Under the pieces are notes generated by a model that searched no databases, was not told where the DNA came from, and worked only from the letters and a program-made list of their open reading frames with translations. Below, piece by piece: positions 25,301 through 32,171 of a stretch of DNA of 52,518 nt (its first letter is position 1; the number at the start of each line of letters is the position of its first letter). The position numbers were made by a program, and so were the translations under genes. Source of the stretch: an uncultured bacterium (GTDB taxonomy: Bacteria > Bacteroidota > Bacteroidia > Bacteroidales > Bacteroidaceae); assembly GCA_905214795.1 (NCBI GenBank), contig CAJMNM010000021.1:1-52518 (forward strand), given 5' to 3'.

Positions 25301-26128
25301 ACCTTACATGCATTGACAGAATGTGACACATACAGCAACGCTAAGTTCGGATTCGAATGGAGAAAATATGATGCTCCCGAACTAGTGCCTTCGGAAGCAG
25401 TAATTGCGCAAACCCCAATAAACGGTAAACTGGCATTCAGTTTGCGTGGTTTGTCTCCAAATACCTATTACAAATACAGGGCATTTATCAAATATCAGGA
25501 GAAGGAATACTACAGCGAATGGATAGGCTTTGGAACAGCGGACTCATTTGTATTATTCCCACCGACAGTACAAACCATCACCATTACTTCTCCAGACAGT
25601 ACGTCCGTAACTCTAATAGGATATGTGATAAGCGGTTCAGAGGAGATTCTACAAAAGGGATTCGAATATTGGGCTGAAAACTCTTTAATAAAAGGTTCTG
25701 AAAAACAAACGGTAATTGTTGAAGGTAATGAAATGAAGGCGGAAATACATAACCTTCAGCCAAACACAACATATAAATACAGAAGTTTTGCCAAAACCGC
25801 ATCCGGTACTACTTATGGAGAAGAACAAAGTTTCACAACAGGCTCTGTTACAGCTATCAACAGCATCAATGAGAAAAATATAAAGATACGGTTGACAAAC
25901 AATCCTGTTAAAGACCATTCAATCTTAGTGATAGACAATACCGAGCATGGTGTCATCGCATATCAAATCTATTCATTAACCGGCCAGTTAATTAAGCAAG
26001 AAACTGTAAACAGCGAAGAAGGAAAAACTCAAATAACGATATACGCCAAAGATTATCAGGCTGGAACTTATATTATAAGAGTAATTCATAATGAAAAGCC
26101 AATATCCATTAAAATGATTATTGAATAA
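22358..26128 (+). CDS. Large surface adhesin-like protein, GLUG/FN3-like with T9SS-type tail
   Basis: 1256 residues with a signal peptide to about residue 20 (CITFAQ). Residues about 30-460 carry GLUG-like beta-helix repeats ('FSGTFDGDGHTISGLNI', 'GGLVGDMKGSVVSSIHSGNI', 'GGIAGVCNGKDIRITNC'), typical of adhesins. About 490-1160 holds repeated fibronectin-like units recognised by 'TTAQLECSF', 'TSALISVQS', 'TSATLHALTEC', 'STSVTLIGYVISGSEEILQKGF'. The last ~80 residues ('NPVKDHSILVID', 'YQIYSLTGQLIKQE', 'YQAGTYIIRVIHNEKP') fit a type A T9SS sorting domain. It is presumably exported and attached to the surface. The stop codon TAA overlaps the first two bases of the thioredoxin-end repeat. Confidence 0.82.
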   Translation: MKKIFHFLCFVMLSCITFAQTGNWTDEGNYDISWYDGNNSSTYHISTPEQLAGVAYLSRSKNMTFSNIRIVLENNVDMSAHYWAPIKTFSGTFDGDGHTISGLNITANEGDIGFIGNLKGGINFLKSASVYNLTLDNSCEINTNITNKDVMIGGIAGQSSSYSIVAACHFQGNLNITINNGDLHGGGLVGDMKGSVVSSIHSGNITVNANGTGRIECGGIAGVCNGKDIRITNCINNGTISAQSSSNQIDGISVGGITGTSYSRTTINTCLNTGVVKSSFTSKTTTYISIMSSGIACSNYGLIINCGNLGQITTSSNYKARSGGICASNSGSIVNCYNTENIICNGKANNAFYNNGGGIAGIHQYSSIGIRPLIYKCYNSGVVSSTGSDEQIGSIVGDASYLLEETDPTPEILSSFKSTETGKSIGYDYYNQDSNIVGIAPDLMTDESFLSLLNNDDIRYNDTTTTDKMHVWQGGDSSMPHFTLSDAYCSSTNYYTATFVLHHLSNRPSGEIRLRYKKSDDNTYTEVPWENGDELQIPTVPNAEYKYALVLKDSNHENIMPEKTFKTENVFEELSASTTINSANLLTLIKGDHSIINKVSFEISQNDTDETGTAIVTTVEGTPIDEIGFVKATISNLKPMTIYFMRVILETNQGTFYSQKQSFRTRGSGCLVKTLEHEITQTSMTFIHTVSTDNMDPSLILKESGCYYIHQDSISKYPENWSLKDKWLKAEGKPSEYNAEKNVFKTHFNNLIENCTYFVEHYIITENQNGEELMESWPTSFADIYPTLPVSASWELKNVTQTTAQLECSFVIGDANVIEKGLNVNGQNYIIQDGMVLNLTNLYPNSYNSVYAYIRTTNGLYKFDNKPFDTKPISVGGKVEEIGQTSALISVQSSAGDAQVSKQGVEWKVNGQTFKSEGSSCRITNLPANSNVSYRTFVTIPVYDIELNVLDSYYYSEWQSLVTKDIQVTIDKADACSNTSATLHALTECDTYSNAKFGFEWRKYDAPELVPSEAVIAQTPINGKLAFSLRGLSPNTYYKYRAFIKYQEKEYYSEWIGFGTADSFVLFPPTVQTITITSPDSTSVTLIGYVISGSEEILQKGFEYWAENSLIKGSEKQTVIVEGNEMKAEIHNLQPNTTYKYRSFAKTASGTTYGEEQSFTTGSVTAINSINEKNIKIRLTNNPVKDHSILVIDNTEHGVIAYQIYSLTGQLIKQETVNSEEGKTQITIYAKDYQAGTYIIRVIHNEKPISIKMIIE

Positions 26129-26259
26129 CTTGCCGCTGCCTTCGGCATACGCAGCATCCCTACATTATTGTTTATCCCGATGGAAGGCAATCCGCAAATG
26201 ATCATGGGTGCACAACCTAAACCGGAATTGAACGCAATGATTACAAAATATCTTCTAAA
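26127..26259 (+). repeat. Direct repeat copy B: 3' end of thioredoxin gene
   Basis: Second copy of the 133-bp repeat (see 21915-22047). It starts inside the stop codon of the preceding surface-protein gene. Confidence 0.97.
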
Positions 26260-26287
26260 CAACATACAGGATACAATCAAAAAATAA
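26127..26287 (+). pseudogene. Displaced 3' fragment of thioredoxin gene
   Basis: An in-frame remnant of the last 53 codons of the thioredoxin gene, lacking the active site. Positions 26127-26259 match 21915-22047 with two mismatches, then the end differs (NNIQDTIKK with stop at 26285-26287). By analogy with comM this is probably the original native end of the thioredoxin gene. It has no start codon of its own. Confidence 0.9.
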
Positions 26288-26366
26288 TACGTTAAAAGCA
26301 GCCTTATATTGTACCCTTTTTCAATCTCTATTAAAAAGATTAAACCTCCTTCTAATTTATGTATCA

Positions 26367-26402
26367 GACTGACAAAGTCCCAGATTCGGGATTTTGTCAG
26401 TC
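26367..26402 (-). terminator. Hairpin at the end of the first regulator gene
   Basis: GACTGACAAAGTCCC (26367-26381) pairs with GGGATTTTGTCAGTC (26388-26402) with one wobble, loop AGATTC. The stop codon of the minus-strand gene lies within the stem. No strong U-run follows, so it could also act as an mRNA-end stabiliser. Confidence 0.5.
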
Positions 26403-27305
26403 CTTACTTGATGAGGATAGTAAATCTAACATTTTCTTTTCTTCAGAAAGTTCTTCTATATTCTTTTGAGGTGAAACCAGCATGATACTTTTTATGAAAT
26501 CGTTTTCTCTGCATGTATAATCATAAAAAGGTTGTAATTCTGTCGGAATCTCCTCTTTAGGTATCACATAGGTTTTTAATTGGGCAAACTCATCCAAAGA
26601 GATTTCATCTCCTTGACGTACCAATACAACTCTTCGCGCTATTGGATTCCGATTATAATCATGCGTCATATAAATACCTTTTATTAATGCGGGATGCTCA
26701 AGAACAGGCAACTGCAAATAAACCACTTTAAGGGTTACTTGAAGTCTCTTTTGTTCATTAAATAACAGATACCCCGTCTGAAAAGGTGAAAATATTCCTG
26801 TACCAACATAATATTCTCCATGCATATTCTGACAATATACACGCGGAGACAATTCTCCTTCGGTTAAAGCAGCTATCTGATAAGGCTCCACTTTTAATCC
26901 ATCTGAAAATGAGGACCTGCTATAAGCAATATATAACCCGGTATATGCTCCAGCATGATGCACATATTGTGCCGCCTCTTTCTCCAAATCATGGATGACT
27001 GAACTCTCCTGACCTTTCTGAATAATTCCTTTCGGTTTAAGATATGCTATCTTTTCGAGTAAATCATCCAAACATCCCATCAATTTCCTTTTAGAGACGT
27101 TGTTTACCAATTGCAAAGCCTTATCCAAAGCCTCATCCGAGTCTTCACCGTCTGCAACCATGGCCACATAAGCAGGAAGCACAGATGAGTAAAGTGATGA
27201 CAGTACACTGGATGCAATATCTGTTTCCTCGGATATGTCTTTTACCCTTACGCCAGATTCACGTATCTTTTTCAATTGTTCATAAAGAAATATCAGTTTA
27301 TCCAT
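26397..27305 (-). CDS. Uncharacterised HTH-like regulator of the phosphonate locus (paralogue 1)
   Basis: 302 residues from the ATG at 27305. That start aligns with the paralogue at 34187 and has a -7 box just upstream at 27328-27335, so the longer frame from 27359 is unlikely. Residues about 10-50 resemble a helix-turn-helix ('GVRVKDISEETDIASSVLSSLYS'). The middle 'VNNVSKRKLMGCLDDLL' and the C-terminal 'DYNRNPIARRVVLVRQ', 'SLDEFAQLKTY' and 'YDYTCRENDFI' are shared with the paralogue. I do not recognise a named family. It is divergent from a transporter gene, as its paralogue is, so a ligand-responsive transcription regulator is the best inference. Confidence 0.6.
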   Translation of the reverse strand: MDKLIFLYEQLKKIRESGVRVKDISEETDIASSVLSSLYSSVLPAYVAMVADGEDSDEALDKALQLVNNVSKRKLMGCLDDLLEKIAYLKPKGIIQKGQESSVIHDLEKEAAQYVHHAGAYTGLYIAYSRSSFSDGLKVEPYQIAALTEGELSPRVYCQNMHGEYYVGTGIFSPFQTGYLLFNEQKRLQVTLKVVYLQLPVLEHPALIKGIYMTHDYNRNPIARRVVLVRQGDEISLDEFAQLKTYVIPKEEIPTELQPFYDYTCRENDFIKSIMLVSPQKNIEELSEEKKMLDLLSSSSKD

Positions 27306-27327
27306 AACCTCTAAACATGCTTTTTGA

Positions 27328-27335
27328 CAAAGGTA
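27328..27335 (-). promoter_or_regulatory. -7 box of regulator 1
   Basis: CAAAGGTA on the plus strand reads TACCTTTG on the minus strand, 22 bases before the ATG at 27305. It excludes the start at 27359. Confidence 0.5.
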
Positions 27336-27513
27336 ATCTTTTTTGAGAAAACGAAACATGAAATACTCATTCTATGTATCATTTATCTGCCAACATTAAC
27401 GAGATTATTACAAAGTTATGTCATAAACCACACATTAATATTTCATTATAAATACTGAATTTCAGCGACTTATAATAAATAATTAATTAATTTTTTTGAT
27501 GCTTTTCCTCCTG

Positions 27514-27521
27514 TACATTTG
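27514..27521 (+). promoter_or_regulatory. -7 box of transporter 1 operon
   Basis: TACATTTG fits TAnnTTTG and lies 27 bases before the ATG at 27549, so the apparent earlier TTG start at 27519 is not used. The region just upstream contains a CTGAA-T-TTCAG inverted repeat near 27456-27466 that could be an operator. Confidence 0.5.
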
Positions 27522-27548
27522 CTTCAGAAAATAAAAACTGATAAAAAA

Positions 27549-28874
27549 ATGATGAAACAAATTGCAAAAAACAAAAACATCTCAGAAATAATTCTGATTC
27601 TTTGGGCCGGCGGAGCAGCCTTGCTTTCTTATTCGTTAGTATATGCTCTCCGCAAACCATACACAGCAGCCTCGTTTCAAGGACTAGATTTTTTCGGAAT
27701 AGATTATAAAGTAGCAGTAACCACCATACAGATTCTTGGGTATTTGGTTTCCAAGTTTTTTGGAATCAAACTTATTTCTGAATTAAAACGAGAAAAACGT
27801 TTCCATTTTTTTGTATCTTCTGCTATTATGGCCGAAGTAGCCTTGCTTTTCTTTGGGATATTAGACGCTCCTTATAATGCGTTTGCCATGTTTGTAAACG
27901 GACTGTCGCTAGGTTGTATGTGGGGAGTAATTTTCAGCTTTATTGAAGGACGTAAAATTACGGACATGCTGGCCAGTCTGCTAGGAGTAAGTATTGTATT
28001 CAGTTCCGGCCTGGCAAAAAGTTTTGGGTTATTTGTAATCAATGAACTTCAGATTGACCCTTTTTGGATGCCCGCACTTATTGGTATAGTAGCCCTACCT
28101 TTACTCATTTTTATGGGATATATGCTTAAACGGCTTCCTCATCCTACAGCTGAAGATATCCAATTACGAAACGAACGGGTAACTTTAAATCATAAAGCAC
28201 GCATTGCTTTATTCAAGAAGTACGCTCCCATCTTATCCTTGTTATTTATCGGTAATTTCCTTTTACTCGTACTCCGAGATATTAAAGAAGATTTTTTGGT
28301 AAATATATTAGATATGTCGGGACAATCTTCATGGTTATTTGCACAAGTTGATACCGTTGTAACATTAATAATTCTTGGTATTTTCGGACTGTTTATTTTT
28401 TTCCGTAGCAATATTAAAGCTCTTATGTGTCTCATGATATTAGTCATCTCAGGCTGTCTTACTATGACCTACGTATCCGCTAACTATACCAGACTAAATT
28501 TATCACCCACCACATGGCTATTTATACAGAGCCTTTCCCTCTACATTGCCTATCTAACTTTTCAGACCATCTTTTTTGACCGCTTCATTGCCTGTTTCAA
28601 GATCAAAGGAAATGTAGGATTTTTCATTGCCATAATTGATTTTATTGGCTATGTAGGCACCGTATCTCTACTTTCTATCAAAGAAATGCTACAAATCAAA
28701 CTAGAATGGTTTGCCTTATTCAATAAAATGGCTATGACCGTAGGTATTCTTGGTACTGTATTATTCAGCATTGCCTGTATCCAAATATTCAGACGGTATC
28801 AAATGACAAACGAAAAGAAACAAAATGCAGAATTGGAGGATTGCTCTATTGATTCTCAATACGGATTAATTTAA
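27549..28874 (+). CDS. DUF5690/MFS transporter resembling organophosphate antiporters (paralogue 1)
   Basis: 441 residues, about 12 hydrophobic segments. The start 'ALLSYSLVYALRKPYTAASF' resembles the first helix of the organophosphate:phosphate antiporter family (GlpT/UhpT), whose conserved arginine contacts the phosphate group. The closest group I recognise is DUF5690. A paralogue sits at 34428 and shares, for example, 'GLSLGCMWGVIFSF' and 'FERFIACFKIKGNVGFF' with small changes. The next gene begins 29 bases later, so it heads the oxidoreductase-ETF operon. An inner-membrane carrier for a phosphonate is a good fit with its neighbours, but the substrate is inferred. Confidence 0.75.
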   Translation: MMKQIAKNKNISEIILILWAGGAALLSYSLVYALRKPYTAASFQGLDFFGIDYKVAVTTIQILGYLVSKFFGIKLISELKREKRFHFFVSSAIMAEVALLFFGILDAPYNAFAMFVNGLSLGCMWGVIFSFIEGRKITDMLASLLGVSIVFSSGLAKSFGLFVINELQIDPFWMPALIGIVALPLLIFMGYMLKRLPHPTAEDIQLRNERVTLNHKARIALFKKYAPILSLLFIGNFLLLVLRDIKEDFLVNILDMSGQSSWLFAQVDTVVTLIILGIFGLFIFFRSNIKALMCLMILVISGCLTMTYVSANYTRLNLSPTTWLFIQSLSLYIAYLTFQTIFFDRFIACFKIKGNVGFFIAIIDFIGYVGTVSLLSIKEMLQIKLEWFALFNKMAMTVGILGTVLFSIACIQIFRRYQMTNEKKQNAELEDCSIDSQYGLI

Positions 28875-28903
28875 TTCATTTACATTAATAAATTAAGAAA
28901 AGG

Positions 28904-30133
28904 ATGAAAAACCAGTATGATATTATTATTATTGGAGGCGGACTGCTGGGATGTGCCACAGCCTACCAACTAGCCAAACGTAAAGCCGGAAATATTTTGT
29001 TGTTAGACGGAAATGACATTGCATCACAGGCATCGGCCCGTGCTGCCTGTCTGCTCACCCGTGCACGCACTAAACCAGCTTTAATGGAAATGGTACAGGA
29101 AACTTATGACTGTATTAATGAAATAGAAATATTGCTTGGCGAATCATTAGGACTGCAACAGTGTGGAAGCATCACTATCGCATCATCCGAGAGTTCCTTA
29201 CGCGAAGTGGAAGCACTTGAGAAAGCCGCCAACAGTTTCGGTATTATCAATGAACGAATCGGCTACAAACGTATTCGTGAATTACTACCTTGGATAAACG
29301 AGGAAGCTGTTGAAGTTGCCTTATATATGCCAACAGACGCTTTTATCGATTCAGCCATGTTATGTAGCGGATATGCTAAAGCTGCTCAAAAGATGGGAGT
29401 TGAAATAAAGACCAATACACGAGTAAAGGAAATTTCAATATCACCAGCTCACTCGGTAGAAGGAGTCATTTTATACGACGGCACAAAAATAACAGCTCCG
29501 GTAGTAGTCAACGCAGCTGGAGCATGGGCAAATCTTTTAATGCGTCCATTAGGAATAGGATTACCTTTTACTCCAGTTAGAAGTCATTTCTGGATTTCAG
29601 ACACAGATGCCAAGCGTTTTCCAACCAATCATCCTTTCACTGTTATTCCAGACGCACGAGCTTTTACCCGTTCTGATGTAGGTGCATTAATCATCGGATT
29701 ACGTGAAAGCGAATGCCAACCATTTGATCCTCTGACATTAACTGAAAAACTAGAGGACTTTGACTTCCGGGCAGAAGCCAAATGGAATATACTGGATGAG
29801 TGTGCCCCTTTATTAAAACCTTATCTTAAAGACATAGACACATTAGGTATAGCTCATTATGTAGCAGGGCCATCATGCTATGTACCTGATGCTAAATTTG
29901 TTATCGGAAACTTCGAACAATACAAAGGACTCTTTACTGTTACCGGATGTTGCGGTGGTGGAGTTGCAGCCGGAGGTGGAATGGGACGCCTGGCTGCGGA
30001 AATGATTCTAGGAGAAGATACTTTTGTAGACCCAAATCTATTTGCTCCAAACCGTTTCGGAATAATCGATCCTTTTACAGCAGAATTTCAGAAAAGATGT
30101 GCAGACGCACGTTCTAACAAAAAAGGAGGATAA
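28904..30133 (+). CDS. DAO-family FAD-dependent oxidoreductase
   Basis: 409 residues. The N-terminal Rossmann motif is 'DIIIIGGGLLGCATAYQLA' with the acidic residue of 'ILLLDGNDIASQASARAAC' contacting ribose. The C-terminal FAD loop reads 'FTVTGCCGGGVAAGGGMGRLAAEMI'. This is the PF01266 fold of glycine oxidase, sarcosine dehydrogenase and related amine oxidoreductases, which oxidise a C-N bond in secondary or primary amines. EtfB and EtfA follow at 32 and 17 bases, so electrons should pass to ETF, as with sarcosine or dimethylglycine dehydrogenase. Given PhnW and PhnX nearby, an aminophosphonate such as an N-alkylated 2-aminoethylphosphonate is the likeliest substrate (inference). Confidence 0.82.
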   Translation: MKNQYDIIIIGGGLLGCATAYQLAKRKAGNILLLDGNDIASQASARAACLLTRARTKPALMEMVQETYDCINEIEILLGESLGLQQCGSITIASSESSLREVEALEKAANSFGIINERIGYKRIRELLPWINEEAVEVALYMPTDAFIDSAMLCSGYAKAAQKMGVEIKTNTRVKEISISPAHSVEGVILYDGTKITAPVVVNAAGAWANLLMRPLGIGLPFTPVRSHFWISDTDAKRFPTNHPFTVIPDARAFTRSDVGALIIGLRESECQPFDPLTLTEKLEDFDFRAEAKWNILDECAPLLKPYLKDIDTLGIAHYVAGPSCYVPDAKFVIGNFEQYKGLFTVTGCCGGGVAAGGGMGRLAAEMILGEDTFVDPNLFAPNRFGIIDPFTAEFQKRCADARSNKKGG

Positions 30134-30165
30134 AAACAGCATAACTCAATAAATCAACTAAAACA

Positions 30166-30939
30166 ATGAAAAAATATATCGTTTTTCTCAAACAAGTCCC
30201 TCTGTCAACAAAAGTGGACATCGATCCTGTAACAAAAACTTTAAAACGTTCTTCGGCGATGTGCCAAACAAATCCTGACGACCTATACGCCTTACAGGTT
30301 GCACTCAATCTCAGCCAACAAACCGGAGCTGAAGTCATAGCCGTAAGTATGGGACCAGCCTCAGCACAGATGGTATTACGTGATGCCTTACAACGCGGAG
30401 CACATAAAGCCATTTTACTCTCATCATCAGCATTTGCAGGAAGTGACACATGGTGTACCAGCCTAATACTAGCCCAAGCAGTACGTAAAATAGGTACTTA
30501 TGATATGTTATTCTTTGGAAAAATGGCCATTGACGGCGATACAGCTCAAGTTGGTCCTGAAGTAGCTGGCCATCTAAATATTCCACAAGTTACATCTTTT
30601 AGTCATTTTGAATCAATAACGCCTCAAAGTATTTGTATATGCAAAAAGATTGAAGAAATTCAACAGATTCTACAGATTACACTTCCCTGTGCCATTATGG
30701 TAGGACGTGATACTGTTACACTGCAGAGTCCCACGCTACAAGGTTGGCGAAAAGCCATGCAACAAGAAATCATCACATGGAATGAGAAAGACCTTGGCTT
30801 GGAACCTCATAAAGTAGGCTTGATGGCCTCACCTACACGAGTAATAGCTACTCACATACCAAAATACAAAAAGAAAATTTCCTGGATAACCAATGGTGAA
30901 CAATTTTCTTTTACTTTAAATGAAACTATAAATCCTTAA
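30166..30939 (+). CDS. etfB: Electron transfer flavoprotein beta subunit
   Basis: 257 residues. It begins 'YIVFLKQVPLSTKVDIDP', has the nucleotide-binding 'AVSMGPASAQMVLRDALQRGAHKAILLS', and the EtfB signature 'GKMAIDGDTAQVGPEVAGHL' (about residues 124-143). The protein pairs with EtfA to form the FAD/AMP-binding electron carrier. Position between the DAO oxidoreductase and EtfA indicates that the pair serves that enzyme. Whether the second nucleotide is AMP (simple carrier) or FAD (bifurcating type) I cannot decide from inspection. Confidence 0.92.
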   Translation: MKKYIVFLKQVPLSTKVDIDPVTKTLKRSSAMCQTNPDDLYALQVALNLSQQTGAEVIAVSMGPASAQMVLRDALQRGAHKAILLSSSAFAGSDTWCTSLILAQAVRKIGTYDMLFFGKMAIDGDTAQVGPEVAGHLNIPQVTSFSHFESITPQSICICKKIEEIQQILQITLPCAIMVGRDTVTLQSPTLQGWRKAMQQEIITWNEKDLGLEPHKVGLMASPTRVIATHIPKYKKKISWITNGEQFSFTLNETINP

Positions 30940-30956
30940 TCCACAATAGCTCAATC

Positions 30957-32171
30957 ATGAATTCCAACAAAACATTTTTTCCACTTCAAATAAATACGAC
31001 ACTTTGTACATCATGTGGCATCTGCGCAGAAACCTGCTTATATCAAGCCATACAAATAAACGATAGTCCCCAAATAAATCCCAATATATGCCGTTTATGC
31101 GGAAGCTGTATAGAAAATTGTCCTAGCAATGCTATATTTATTCAAGAAGATAAAAACAAACAAGACAAGAAGCAACAAACCAAAGCTGAAATCTGGATTA
31201 TAGTAGAACATCACAACGGACAAATAGCCGAAATAACCTATGAGTTATTAGGAATTGCCCATAAACTGGCCCAACAATCAAATATGTCTGTTTCAGCATT
31301 GTTAATGGGATATCGTCTGGAGGGACTGACTGCCAATTTGTTTGCCTATGGTGCTGATACGGTACACATGGTTGACCGTATCGGTCTGGAACATTTCATT
31401 GAAGAAAATTATGCAAAAGTAGCCCATGACCTGATTCATGAAAGCCAACCAGACATTCTTTTAGTTGGAGCCACAACTCGCGGCAGAGGTTTATCTGCAC
31501 GTTTAGCGGCCTTACTTAACACCGGTCTGACTGCAGACTGCACTGAATTACAAATAGATGCTGAAAACAAAATATTACAACAGATTCGTCCTGCATTTGG
31601 AGGTAATCTGATGGCTACTATCGTAACCCCACACAACCGTCCTCAAATGGCTTCTGTTCGTCCTGGAGTTATGCATGCCTTAGAAGCGGACAAATTACGT
31701 TGTGGTGAAATCATCCGACATGAGGATTATAAATTCACCCCAGATGAACGCGTGTCAATAATTCACGAAGACAAAAAAGAGGAATACACTTGTTCATTGA
31801 ATCAAAGCAGGGTAATCATCGGAATAGGACGTGGCGTAAAAAATAAAAAAACAGTAGAAGAGATAGAATCGTGGGCGACACGAATTGGAGCTGCCGTAGC
31901 TGGTTCGCGAGCTGCCGTAGAAGCAAATCTGATTGATGCCTCTAAACAAGTAGGACAAACAGGTCATACCATTGCACCAGACTTATATGTGGCAATCGGT
32001 ATTAGCGGCCAGATTCAACATACTGCAGCCATTACCGGAGCGAAAAAAATCATTGCAATCAATCCTGATATCAATGCTCCAATTTTTCGTATTGCAGACT
32101 ATGGTTGGGTTGCTCCAGTCGAAGAGGCCTTACCTAAAATGATACAAACTTTAAATGACCTTGTGATATGA
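30957..32171 (+). CDS. etfA: Ferredoxin-EtfA fusion, electron transfer flavoprotein alpha subunit
   Basis: 404 residues. The first ~60 residues form a 2[4Fe-4S] ferredoxin with two CxxCxxCxxxC clusters ('CTSCGICAETC' and 'CRLCGSCIENC'). EtfA follows: 'DILLVGATTRGRGLSARLAA' and the FAD domain with 'GSRAAVEANLI', 'VGQTGHTIAPDLYVAIGISG', 'IFRIADYGWV'. Ferredoxin-fused EtfA subunits are known from anaerobes, where they add an extra electron route, for instance to rubredoxin or a membrane quinone oxidoreductase. Its stop overlaps the porin gene start by four bases. Confidence 0.93.
   Translation: MNSNKTFFPLQINTTLCTSCGICAETCLYQAIQINDSPQINPNICRLCGSCIENCPSNAIFIQEDKNKQDKKQQTKAEIWIIVEHHNGQIAEITYELLGIAHKLAQQSNMSVSALLMGYRLEGLTANLFAYGADTVHMVDRIGLEHFIEENYAKVAHDLIHESQPDILLVGATTRGRGLSARLAALLNTGLTADCTELQIDAENKILQQIRPAFGGNLMATIVTPHNRPQMASVRPGVMHALEADKLRCGEIIRHEDYKFTPDERVSIIHEDKKEEYTCSLNQSRVIIGIGRGVKNKKTVEEIESWATRIGAAVAGSRAAVEANLIDASKQVGQTGHTIAPDLYVAIGISGQIQHTAAITGAKKIIAINPDINAPIFRIADYGWVAPVEEALPKMIQTLNDLVI

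Larger units (their letters stand above)
22048..26126 (+). mobile_element. Inserted cargo segment 2 bounded by thioredoxin 3'-end repeats
   Basis: The segment between the two thioredoxin repeats holds a terminator, a promoter and one 1256-codon surface-protein gene in the same direction as the thioredoxin gene. Architecture is the same as cargo segment 1: intact host gene, cargo, then a 5'-truncated copy of the host gene's end. No recombinase, transposase or terminal inverted repeat is visible. Base composition is less deviant than in segment 1. Treating it as an inserted element is inference. Confidence 0.68.

Noticed and set aside
17938..26345. 16-bp match ATTAAAAAGATTAAAC at 17938-17953 and 26330-26345, near both cargo ends
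   Set aside because: It lies inside cargo 1 but outside cargo 2, so it is not at equivalent positions, and a 16-base AT-only-like match is expected by chance in AT-rich DNA of this length.
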